From NCBI GenBank assembly GCA_964413535.1, contig CAYPTB010000027.1, forward strand, positions 62,001 through 126,000: a stretch of 64,000 nucleotides of DNA. Direction: 5' to 3'. Position 1 is the first letter of the stretch, and every line of letters starts with the position of its first letter. This DNA comes from CAYPTB01 sp964413535 (GTDB taxonomy: Bacteria; Planctomycetota; UBA1135; GCA-002686595). The translations under genes were made by a program, and so were the position numbers. Below are positions 1-7,114 of this stretch, piece by piece. The notes beneath the pieces are model-generated. The model was not told the DNA's origin. It worked only from the letters and a program-made list of their open reading frames with translations, and made no database searches.

Positions 1-606
1 GTCGTGGGCAACCCGTGCAACACGAACTGCCTGATCGCGATGCACGCCGCCCCCGACGTGCCCGACGAGCGCTTCAGCGCCATGACGCGCCTCGATCAGA
101 ACCGCGCGGCGGCTGAGCTCGCCAAGAAGGCCGGCGTGCACGTCGCGACCGTGAAGAACGCGCTCATCTGGGGCAACCACTCCGCGACGCAGGTGCCGGA
201 CTTCCACCTGACCACGATCGGCGGCAAGCCGGCCGACCAGGTGATCTCCGACCGCGCCTGGCTCGAGGGCGCGTTCATCGAGTCGGTGCAGAAGCGCGGC
301 GCCGCGATCATCGCCGCGCGCGGCCTCTCGAGCGCAGCCTCCGCCGCCAACGCGCTCGTCGACCACGTGCGCGACCTGCGCGCGCCGACGCCGAAGGGCG
401 AGTGGCGCTCCGTGTGCGTGAAGAGCGACGGCTCCTACGGCGTGCCCGAGGGCCTGATCTCGTCGTTCCCGGTGAACGCCGACGGCCGCGGCGGTTGGGA
501 GATCGTCCAGGGCCTCGAGCTCGACGGCTTCCTGAAGGAGCGCGTCGCGAAGTCCGTCGTCGAGCTCGAAGCGGAGCGCGACACGGTCTCCGATCTGCTC
601 GGATGA
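1..606 (+). CDS. mdh: Malate dehydrogenase, C-terminal part (cut by window edge)
   Basis: The reading frame is open from base 1, so the N-terminal third of the protein lies outside the window. The visible 201 residues match the cytosolic-type NAD(P)-malate dehydrogenase family, which interconverts malate and oxaloacetate. Evidence is the VGNPCNTN segment, a TRLDQNRA segment containing the substrate-binding arginine, and the IWGNHSATQ segment with the catalytic histidine. The end, GLELDGFLKERVAKSV, is typical of the family. The usual length is about 325-330 residues, so roughly 125 are missing. The stop overlaps the ATG of the next gene (ATGA), suggesting translational coupling. Confidence 0.93.
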   Translation, partial: VVGNPCNTNCLIAMHAAPDVPDERFSAMTRLDQNRAAAELAKKAGVHVATVKNALIWGNHSATQVPDFHLTTIGGKPADQVISDRAWLEGAFIESVQKRGAAIIAARGLSSAASAANALVDHVRDLRAPTPKGEWRSVCVKSDGSYGVPEGLISSFPVNADGRGGWEIVQGLELDGFLKERVAKSVVELEAERDTVSDLLG

Positions 607-1979
607 CCGACGCTCCCCTGCCGCAGCACCCGCGGCTCGCGCGCACGCTCGTCGTCCTCGGCGCCGTCCTCCTGCTCGTCTCCGAGCTCGGGCTCTTCCT
701 CGACGTCGAGCCGTTCCCCACCTGGTTCTACGTCTTCGCCTGGTGGTCGTACGTCGCGCTGGCGGACGGGATCGTGCACCTGCGCAGCGGTCGCTCGCTG
801 CTCCTCTCGCGGCCGCGCGCGTTCCTCCTGCTCGTGCCGTGGTCGGTGGCGTTCTGGCTCTTCTTCGAGGCCGCGAACCTGGTGCTCGAGAACTGGTACT
901 ACGTGCGCGTACCAACCGACCGCCTCACGCGCCTGGCGGGCATCACCGTCTCCTTCGCCACCGTGCTGCCCGCCGTGCTCGAGACGGCGGACCTGCTCGC
1001 CTCGTTCGGCATCCTCACGACGCGGCGCGGGCCCGCGTTCGAACCGAGCGCGCGCCTCCTGCGCGCGGCGACCTTCGCGGGCTTCGCGTTCCTCGTGCTC
1101 CCGCTCGTCTTCCCCGAGCAAGCCTATCCGCTCGTCTGGGGCGCGACCGTGCTCCTGCTCGAGCCCCTGCTCTACCGCCGCGGCGCGCGCTGCTACCTCT
1201 CCCTGATGGCGCAGGGCGAGTACGCGGCCCCACTGCGCTACCTGCTCGCGGGCCTCGTGTGCGGCGGGCTGTGGGAGTTCTGGAACTACTGGTCCGCGGC
1301 CAAGTGGATCTACACGGTGCCCTTCTTCGACGAGCTGCGCCTCTTCGAGATGCCGCTCCTCGGCTTCCTCGGCTTCCCGCCCTTCGCGCTCGAGTGCTAC
1401 ACGTTCGCGCGCTTCCTCGTCCTAGCGCGCCTCGTGCCCGAGTTCGAGCGCGACCTACCCGACCCGCGCCGCCGCGGCGACTTCGAGATCCGCCTGCTCG
1501 GCGTCTCGGCGGCCTTCTTCTTCTCCTCGCTCGTCCTTCCGGGCGTCGAGTCGCGCACGGTGCGCAGCACTGCGCCGCGCGTGCGCGACCTGATCCAGGA
1601 CGAGCACCGCCTCGCCGTGCTCGACGCCCTTGGCGTGCACGACCTCGACGAGCTCGTGGCAGAGCTCCGCGCCGGCGCCCTCGACGACCCCTTGGGCATG
1701 ACGGAGTACGAGCGCCTGCGCGTGCTCGAAGAAGCGCGCCTACTCACGTTGGCCGGCATGGGCCCGCGCGGCGTCGCCTGGCTCGGATCGGTCGGCGTGT
1801 ACGACGCAACCACCCTCGCGCACGCCGACCCCGACGAGCTCTTCGAGTCCCTCGAACACCGCGGCCGCGGCCCCAATCCCCGCCCCTACCGCCGCGAAGT
1901 CCGCGTCTGGCACAACCGCGCGGAAGACGCCCAGAGCGACGCTCGGCCACCGAGTGAAGACGACGCTGTCGACAACTAA
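603..1979 (+). CDS. Multi-pass membrane protein with a C-terminal helix-hairpin-helix/DUF4332-like region
   Basis: This 458-residue protein starts at an ATG overlapping the mdh stop by four bases. A longer open frame exists upstream, but it lies inside mdh. Residues about 15-330 hold many hydrophobic, Trp- and Tyr-rich helices separated by short charged loops, indicating an integral inner-membrane protein. After about residue 340 the chain is soluble. It has two short repeats of the type LDALGVHDLDELV and LAGMGPRGVAWLGSVGVYDATTLA, which resemble helix-hairpin-helix motifs of the DUF4332 kind. I do not recognise a specific function. The overlap with mdh suggests one transcript. The gene marks the left border of the accessory region. 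Confidence 0.8.
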   Translation: MTDAPLPQHPRLARTLVVLGAVLLLVSELGLFLDVEPFPTWFYVFAWWSYVALADGIVHLRSGRSLLLSRPRAFLLLVPWSVAFWLFFEAANLVLENWYYVRVPTDRLTRLAGITVSFATVLPAVLETADLLASFGILTTRRGPAFEPSARLLRAATFAGFAFLVLPLVFPEQAYPLVWGATVLLLEPLLYRRGARCYLSLMAQGEYAAPLRYLLAGLVCGGLWEFWNYWSAAKWIYTVPFFDELRLFEMPLLGFLGFPPFALECYTFARFLVLARLVPEFERDLPDPRRRGDFEIRLLGVSAAFFFSSLVLPGVESRTVRSTAPRVRDLIQDEHRLAVLDALGVHDLDELVAELRAGALDDPLGMTEYERLRVLEEARLLTLAGMGPRGVAWLGSVGVYDATTLAHADPDELFESLEHRGRGPNPRPYRREVRVWHNRAEDAQSDARPPSEDDAVDN

Positions 1980-1994
1980 CAGGGCTCGCGCACT

Positions 1995-2081
1995 CGCCAA
2001 CGCGGCGGCTCAGCATCGCTCCGCTTGCGACGCGTCGGATGACGCGTGTGGTCGGGACGTCCGCTGAAGCGGTTGTTGGGC
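1995..2081 (-). other. attC-like site (degenerate)
   Basis: On the minus strand the site begins with the core box GCCCAAC (2081-2075), followed by CCGCTTCAGC. It ends near GCTGAGCCG and the imperfect core GTTGGCG (2001-1995). The arms pair with one extra base, but the far core deviates from GTTRRRY at its last positions. It lies directly after the conserved membrane protein gene, at the left edge of the accessory region. Confidence 0.4.
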
Positions 2082-2117
2082 AGGGTCGAGGATGACGTGC
2101 CCTCCCACGTTCCCCCT

Positions 2118-2179
2118 ACCCAACGACTTGCCGATCAGCGGCCAGTCGAAGGCCGGTCTGGCGCTTCAGCTCGTTGGGC
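2118..2179 (-). other. attC-like site
   Basis: A 62-bp site with outer boxes GCCCAAC (2179-2173, minus strand) and GTTGGGT (2124-2118). The inner arm GCCGCTGATCGGC on the minus strand is almost the same as the arm of the clear attC at 14393-14452. A GCCGGCCTTCGACTGGCC-type hairpin forms the middle. Another isolated core box (GTTGGGC) at 2313-2319 probably marks a further broken site. The rest of 1980-2412 shows no credible gene. Confidence 0.5.
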
Positions 2180-2412
2180 AGCCCCATCTCGCAGACGCCT
2201 CAGAGCCGTGGATCCGCTGCAGGTTGACGATGGCGATGTGCTGTGCATCCGCTCGCATCTTGGACGTGAGCACGCCGGCGGCGAGGTATGCCGTCGGCCG
2301 GTGCATCGGCTCGTTGGGCGGATCCTTCAGCGGTGGAGCATGCGTCGCTCGAGGTCCGCCCTTGGCCGTTGGTCTTGTCCGTGAAGAGAATCGCCTTCTC
2401 GTAGGCGGACAG

Positions 2413-2634
2413 TCACGCCGCGTAACGAACGATTTCAAGTTCGGTTTCGCCCTCCACCCTCGCCAAGATCTCATCAACACGCCGAAGAACCTCGTCTTCA
2501 ATCAGATACTCGGGACACCTGGCGCACTGAACGACGGGGAGGCCTTTGACGATCACGATGCTCACGTCGCTCACCTTGAAAGGTAGGTCTGTCGTCGCCG
2601 TCATGAGCACTCCACCACACACGGTGCATTTCAT
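2413..2634 (-). CDS. YgiT-type zinc-finger protein, probable antitoxin
   Basis: A 73-residue protein whose first residues MKCTVCGG and a second CARCPEY pair give two CxxC knuckles about 30 residues apart. This is the YgiT/MqsA N-terminal zinc-finger pattern. The C-terminal part (EILARVEGETELEIVRYAA) is short, so the DNA-binding helix-turn-helix of full MqsA is absent. The start overlaps the stop of the upstream DUF4258 gene by four bases (ATGA), so the two form one operon. The DUF4258 plus YgiT-finger pairing is common and is thought to be a type II toxin-antitoxin module. The role of this pair is inferred from that association. Confidence 0.82.
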   Translation of the reverse strand: MKCTVCGGVLMTATTDLPFKVSDVSIVIVKGLPVVQCARCPEYLIEDEVLRRVDEILARVEGETELEIVRYAA

Positions 2635-2975
2635 CGCTCGAGCCTCCTAGTCTTCAAATCGTCTTCCCAGTCATCGGCGTTTGGGCGATATGCAGTGACA
2701 ATGCGGACATTGTCGCCTTCCACGTCCACTGCCACGAGCACGTGCAATGCGTCGCCACCGGACCTGCCCAGCACCAGGTAGCTTGGAAGGTACTTGTCGT
2801 AGGGGTACGCCTCCACCAGTTCGAGGGTCCCGACCGCCCCCAGAATGGATTCGCGGGCAAGGAAGCGGCCCGCGAGGCGCATGTTGACGTGGTACGTCCA
2901 GAGGACACGTCCACGCCGGATGCAGTCCTGAACAAACCCGACTGGGTCGCTGGGCAGCTTCCTTTCAGGAGCCAT
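2631..2975 (-). CDS. DUF4258 domain protein, probable toxin
   Basis: A 114-residue protein matching the DUF4258 pattern. It has HVNMRLAGR near residue 30, then VEAYPYDKYLPSYLVLGR, and a C-terminal LHVLVAVDVEGDNVRIVTAYRPN ending in a W and basic residues. The family is small and usually encoded immediately upstream of a YgiT-type zinc finger, as here with a 4-bp overlap. By analogy with MqsR/MqsA-like modules it is probably the toxin, perhaps an mRNA interferase, but that activity is inferred. The gene opens the leftmost minus-strand pair of the accessory region. Confidence 0.82.
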   Translation of the reverse strand: MAPERKLPSDPVGFVQDCIRRGRVLWTYHVNMRLAGRFLARESILGAVGTLELVEAYPYDKYLPSYLVLGRSGGDALHVLVAVDVEGDNVRIVTAYRPNADDWEDDLKTRRLER

Positions 2976-3110
2976 TGGACGATACTGATAACATCCTCGT
3001 CTCCATTCGCCGAACGCCTTGCCCGATCATCAGTGCCATCGCGACTTTTGGGAGAGCCGCGCGGAGCCCAAGCACTGTGAAGCCCGAGCGCAGCGCGGCG
3101 ATCCGCGGAT

Positions 3111-3605
3111 TCAGACGACGTCGCTCGCAAGCTCACGCACGACGTCGTGGTGCGCACTCCAAGCCCGCCAGACCTGCGCCGCCCACTCCCGGACGCGGAG
3201 TGCATGCGTCTGCGGTGAGTCGGCGAGAGCCACGTCGCACACGGTCAGGCTCGAGCGCTCCACGGGAGGCTCGAGATGCGGCCAACTCGTGCGGGCCGCG
3301 ACGCGCTGCAGTCGCGATGGCACGTCGACCGGAACGACGCTCCGCTCCAGAACGAGGTGAAGCCCGACCAGATGGATGCACACGGACTTGTCCGGATGGT
3401 CACCACCGGCATGCTGGACTGCGTAGGCGTCCACGGTCAGCTGGTGGACCTGTCCGAAGAGGACGGCGTTCTGGAACTCCGACGCCAGCACCTCCTCGAA
3501 CACCGACCAGCACTCGGCCGACGCGTGGAACTTCCGATCGTAGATCCGCGGGCTCTGCGGCATCTCGAGGCCACAACCGGGACACGAGCTCATCTGAACT
3601 GCCAT
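3111..3605 (-). CDS. DUF5946 family protein
   Basis: A 164-residue protein beginning with CPGCGLEMPQSPRIYDRKFHASAECW, followed by HQLTVDAYAVQHAG and KSVCIHLVGLHLVLE. These blocks are typical of the DUF5946 family. The N-terminal CxxC and the His/Cys residues suggest a metal site. The function of the family is unknown. ATG at 3605 is used; a second in-frame ATG lies four codons later. It stands alone on the minus strand between the toxin-antitoxin pair and the AlbA_2 regulator, consistent with a single-gene cassette. Confidence 0.72.
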   Translation of the reverse strand: MAVQMSSCPGCGLEMPQSPRIYDRKFHASAECWSVFEEVLASEFQNAVLFGQVHQLTVDAYAVQHAGGDHPDKSVCIHLVGLHLVLERSVVPVDVPSRLQRVAARTSWPHLEPPVERSSLTVCDVALADSPQTHALRVREWAAQVWRAWSAHHDVVRELASDVV

Positions 3606-3986
3606 CGCGTCGACTCTCGTGGCCCAGGCTAGAGGGCGGGCTCATGCGCGCAAGCTTGCGGACGGCTGCGCAGAACTCGGAAGCCGCTCGGAAGTGGCGG
3701 ACTTCCGAGTCGAAGGCGGAACGGGCTGATCGTCGATCCTTCGCCCCGCACACAGCGGCCGAGTTCCTCGATCAACTCGGCGTCCGCGCGACGGTAAGGG
3801 AATGGATATCCCATTCCCGGCCGCGTCCCGTCCGCCAAGCAGATTGCTCCGGGCTCACGACCACGCTTCTAACGGAGCCGCACGTAACCCCTCATGCAAT
3901 GCACGCTTGCAGCGTCCACATCCCAGGCCGATCACCACGCAACTTCGGGATGAGGCCCTCCTCCTCCGTTCCGAATGAGATTCTCA
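3606..3986. other. Intergenic stretch with one hairpin, no credible gene
   Basis: No open frame here has family-like content. A perfect inverted repeat, GGGAATGG and CCATTCCC with a 5-nt loop, lies at 3798-3818. It could be a transcription signal or part of a decayed cassette junction. A GCGCGCAAGCTTGCGG stretch near 3646 is also self-complementary. Confidence 0.4.
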
Positions 3987-5402
3987 TTACGCATCCGTAC
4001 CTCGACCAGGCTCGCTGAGGAACCAGACCGAACCTGCGCCGTGCCCGTCGGTCTCCACCAGACGGAGTTTCCGCAGCAGGTTCAGATCCTCCCTGACCGC
4101 ATCGTCTCGCGCTTGCACGAGAGCGATGATCTCCCGCCGCGGCATCGGCCCCGCCGCGGCGCCCAGGACCTCGAGGATTCTCTGCTGACGCTCCGAGAGA
4201 TCGTGACCCACACGCCGCGGCGCGACGTACTTCCCAGGCCGGAAGCGCACGGTCACGCAGCCGTTCTTGTCCTCGATCTCGGGCCTGGGCAGACCGGCAC
4301 GCTCGGTCAGCTCGACCATCTTCAGCGTGCCGCGCCCCCACGACTCGATGATGCCGCGACGATATAGAACGCGGGCGACGAGCGGATTCCACGGCAACGA
4401 GTCGTGCGGCTCGAACAGGGCCTCGGCGGTCAATCCAAAGTGGAGTGATCCCGACGAGGTGACCTCGAGCCGATCGTCGTAGACGCCGATCGCGATCGTT
4501 CCGCCGCCGATCGAGTAGTCGCGGTGGCACACTGCATTGGCGAGTGCTTCGCGCAGGGCGACGGGCGGATACAACGGATCATCCGCTCGCTCGAAGAGCC
4601 CCGGCGTGATGCGTCCGGCGACGGGCAGCGACTCGCGCAGGAATCGCTCCGCGCGCAGCAGGAGATCGAACGCGTTCCCGTGGAACTGACGGTTGTCGAG
4701 GAACTCCGTGCGATCCGAACCGCGGAAGCGCGCGACGCGCAGCGTGCATTGCGCGAAATGACTCTCCAGTCGTTCGCCGCGTCCAAACAACAGGGCCCCC
4801 GCACGGAGAATGGATGCGTCTCGCGCGAGACCAAGCGCGCGCACGATTGCAAGAGGATCACGGAGGCCGGGATCTTCCGCGCGACCGCGTCGGATCGATT
4901 CTTCGAGCGTCCGAACGATCTCGGCCTCGTCCAGGTCGGCGATGGACCAGCCTTGCGCGATCTCGCTCTCCCAGCGCTGCTCGCCGTGCAATCGCTCGAC
5001 GAGCATCCGATTGCTCTGTTCGCTCGACATCTCGCGCGTGGTGCTGCCCACGCGCTGGTACGCCCGACCCTTGTACGTGTAGGGGCGACTCGCACCGGTC
5101 GACGTCGTGACCACGATGACGTCACGGCCGCCTTGGGCATGAACACGATCGATCGAGGGAAACGCCGGTGGTTGGATCTCGGCCAATTCGTTGGCGACTT
5201 CCTCGAGCGTGCGGGCGCCAACGTCCTGACCCACGATCTTTCGCGCGGCGTCGACGCCGAACAACACGCGACCGCCTCGATGGTTGAGCATCGCACAGAT
5301 GGTCTGTGTCGCGGCGCGGCGCTCCCCCGTCGTCGCCTTGCACTCGAGCATCTCGCCTTCGCCGAGGGCAACCCAGGCCTCGATGTCCGTCTTGAAGATC
5401 AT
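3987..5402 (-). CDS. AlbA_2 (Schlafen-like) and HATPase_c_4 domain regulator
   Basis: A 471-residue protein. Residues about 10-130 form an AlbA_2 domain: GEGEMLECKATTG, then CAMLNHRGGRVLFGVD and a YKGRAYQRVGSTTREMS block. Residues about 240-390 carry the HATPase_c_4 part, with REALANAVCHRDYS, IGVYDDRLEVTSSG and NPLVARVLYRRGIIESWGRGT. A winged-helix-like tail (LSERQQRILEVLGAAAGPMPRREII) follows. Members are annotated as RecG-related or putative transcriptional regulators and are frequent in defence islands. ATP and nucleic-acid binding are inferred from the family. The architecture is complete, and no frameshift is seen. Confidence 0.88.
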   Translation of the reverse strand: MIFKTDIEAWVALGEGEMLECKATTGERRAATQTICAMLNHRGGRVLFGVDAARKIVGQDVGARTLEEVANELAEIQPPAFPSIDRVHAQGGRDVIVVTTSTGASRPYTYKGRAYQRVGSTTREMSSEQSNRMLVERLHGEQRWESEIAQGWSIADLDEAEIVRTLEESIRRGRAEDPGLRDPLAIVRALGLARDASILRAGALLFGRGERLESHFAQCTLRVARFRGSDRTEFLDNRQFHGNAFDLLLRAERFLRESLPVAGRITPGLFERADDPLYPPVALREALANAVCHRDYSIGGGTIAIGVYDDRLEVTSSGSLHFGLTAEALFEPHDSLPWNPLVARVLYRRGIIESWGRGTLKMVELTERAGLPRPEIEDKNGCVTVRFRPGKYVAPRRVGHDLSERQQRILEVLGAAAGPMPRREIIALVQARDDAVREDLNLLRKLRLVETDGHGAGSVWFLSEPGRGTDA

Positions 5403-5525
5403 GGGTTGGGATTCGCGCTGCGCTCTCTGCGCGCGAGTCCGTCGACCCGACGAACGGGAAGTCCACCGGTGTCCGAGGATCTTGCGACGGCGGCGAAACG
5501 CCAGAGTGCTGGCGATTCCCGTGAA

Positions 5526-6179
5526 CTAATCCCGTCCGCGCAGGGCCCAGCCTTCGGCGCGAACCCGCTCGAACGCTGCGACCTTGCTCGCCTCGTCGTC
5601 CTCGAGCGTCAAGCGCACGCTCACCGGCGGCTCTCCCTGCGAGAGCGTCATGGAGAGCACCGTCGGGTCACCTGAGGCGAGCTGCTCGACGATACCCGTC
5701 GGGCGTACAGTGCCTCCCTTGCCCGTGCGCTCGCCTGCGTAGACGAGCCACACGGTCTCGCTCGCGTCATCGAGCGTGACGATCACATCGTCGATGCCGA
5801 GACGGTTCTCCGGCAGCGCGACGCGCGTGCCGATCCCGCGCGCACGAGGGAGAACTCGACCGCGCCCGCCTCGCCCATCGCCGTGCAAGCGGCGGTTGCG
5901 GCCGCCCCTGCCTCGAGCTCGCCGAGCGTCGGCCACTGGCGCTCGAGGACCTCCGCGAGCGCGGGCACGGCGACCTCCCGCGGCACCAGCACGAGCGCGA
6001 GCGACCCCACCACCCAGCGCCGAGCCCGCGACCCGCGGAAAGAGCCGGAGCGGTGGCAGCACGAGTGCAATCGGCCCGCTCGTGCTCGACGCGACCGCCG
6101 GCTGGCGCCGCAGGATCGCGATCGCCCAGGGGAAGGCGACGACGCCGAGGACGAGCACGGCAAGGGCGATCCAGTCGAG
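5526..6179 (-). pseudogene. Decayed partial copy of the CPBP protease gene at 7115-8557
   Basis: Bases 5539-6179 repeat 7125-7762 at high identity. They correspond only to the C-terminal part of the CPBP gene downstream of its catalytic motifs. Two indels relative to the intact copy disrupt the frame: an extra C in the ACCACCC run near 6010 and two extra bases in a GCGCGC run near 5840. They compensate each other, so the final third (from GIGTRVALPENR) returns to frame. Similarity ends abruptly at 6179, and the segment has no catalytic EE or histidine motifs. It is best read as a duplication remnant. Confidence 0.85.
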
Positions 6180-6239
6180 GGGGGCGGTTCTACTGGACGA
6201 TGGCTCGGCCGCCCTCGGCAGGAACGTGGAGGTGACATG

Positions 6240-6256
6240 GTAAGCTAATAGCTTAC
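6240..6256. promoter_or_regulatory. Inverted repeat before the toxin-antitoxin operon, probable operator
   Basis: GTAAGCT-AAT-AGCTTAC, 7-bp perfect arms, ends eight bases before the GTG start of the BrnT gene. It is AT-rich in a GC-rich setting. Such palindromes in the promoter of toxin-antitoxin operons usually bind the antitoxin, so autoregulation is likely, although that is inferred. Confidence 0.6.
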
Positions 6257-6264
6257 ACTAGGGT

Positions 6265-6555
6265 GTGCGCTTCGAATGGGACCCCGACAAGGCAGCGCGG
6301 AACGAGCGCGTCCATGGGGTGTCGTTCGAAGAAGCGCGCGAACTGTTCACGACGGACGCGCCGGTTCTCGAAGTGTACGACGTCGACCACAGCGCAACCG
6401 AAGATCGGTTCAAGTCCATCGGACCGATACGTCGCGGGTTGGTGTTGGTCGTCTGGACCGAGCGCACGGAGGATCTCGTCCGGATCATCAGCGCATGGTG
6501 GGCCACCAAAGCCGAGCAAGAGCTGTACGCAGAATACGTGGAGAATCGACGATGA
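6265..6555 (+). CDS. brnT: BrnT-family toxin
   Basis: A 96-residue protein starting at GTG. MRFEWDPDKAARNERVHGVSFEEARELF is the classical BrnT N-terminus (FEWDxxKxxxNxxKHGVSFEEA), and EDRFKSIGPIRRGLVLVVWTERTEDLVRIISAWWATKAE is the family's C-terminal half with the RIISA signature. BrnT is a RelE-fold ribonuclease toxin of type II toxin-antitoxin systems. The next gene overlaps by four bases and encodes an XRE-type helix-turn-helix protein rather than the usual BrnA. This pair is the only plus-strand coding unit inside the accessory region. Confidence 0.9.
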   Translation: MRFEWDPDKAARNERVHGVSFEEARELFTTDAPVLEVYDVDHSATEDRFKSIGPIRRGLVLVVWTERTEDLVRIISAWWATKAEQELYAEYVENRR

Positions 6556-6839
6556 GCGACCGGGAAGAGCTAACGAGAGAAGAACTAGGTCGAGCCCTGA
6601 CCCGCGCGCAGCGCAAGCGAATCATCGCCGGTGGACTCGAACCCGGAGATGTCGCCGCATTGCGACGTTTTGTGTGCCTGACGCAGGAGCAATTCGCCAA
6701 GGCACTTGGGATCAGCGTTCACACCCTCCGCAACTGGGAACAGGACAGGGTGAAGCCGGATGGACCTGGGCTCGCCTTGCTACGCATCGCGGCACGTCAC
6801 CCACGAATCGTCCGCGAGAACCTCGACTCCGCAGCGTGA
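6552..6839 (+). CDS. XRE-family helix-turn-helix antitoxin
   Basis: A 95-residue protein starting at an ATG that overlaps the brnT stop (ATGA). Residues about 36-90 (LRRFVCLTQEQFAKALGISVHTLRNWEQDRVKPDGPGLALLRIA) are an XRE/HigA-like helix-turn-helix with the LTQEQFAKALG and LRNWEQ helices. It should bind the palindrome at 6240-6256 and neutralise the BrnT toxin. Both roles are inferred from operon position and fold. BrnA, the usual BrnT partner, has a different sequence, so this is an alternative antitoxin pairing. Confidence 0.85.
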   Translation: MSDREELTREELGRALTRAQRKRIIAGGLEPGDVAALRRFVCLTQEQFAKALGISVHTLRNWEQDRVKPDGPGLALLRIAARHPRIVRENLDSAA

Positions 6840-6854
6840 GGCGGTCCGCCCGTC

Positions 6855-7006
6855 GTGTACTGGACGGACCTGCACGATGCGCATGACTCCGCGGGCGGGT
6901 CCGTCCAACACCGTGGAGCACGGCTGCGAGATGGGCGCAAGTCGGTTGTTGGGCCAATGAAGAGCGTCGTGGGCACGGCCGCACTCGCGATCACCAGGCG
7001 GGTCTG
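6855..7006 (+). repeat. Diverged direct repeat, copy A
   Basis: About 152 bp that align end to end with 15073-15225 in the same orientation, roughly four-fifths identical by eye. The repeat contains TGGACGGACC and GGTCCGTCCA as inverted arms. A second pair of arms, GTCCAACACCG and CGGTTGTTGGGC, carries one extra base and attC-like core boxes. It follows the toxin-antitoxin pair and precedes the CPBP gene. The remaining bases of 6840-7114 show no gene. Confidence 0.75.
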
Positions 7007-7114
7007 TCGAAGCCTTCCCCCCTCGCAAAGCGCCGGAGTTCTTCGATCCGCTCGCCGTCGATGCAATGGCCTCGCGTATGGCGGCATGTGCGAGTTCAGC
7101 CGACCCCTGGTGGA

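Noticed and set aside
2092..2586. Plus-strand open frame of 164 codons
   Set aside because: It runs through attC-like sequence and antisense to the YgiT gene; its residues have no family-like pattern.
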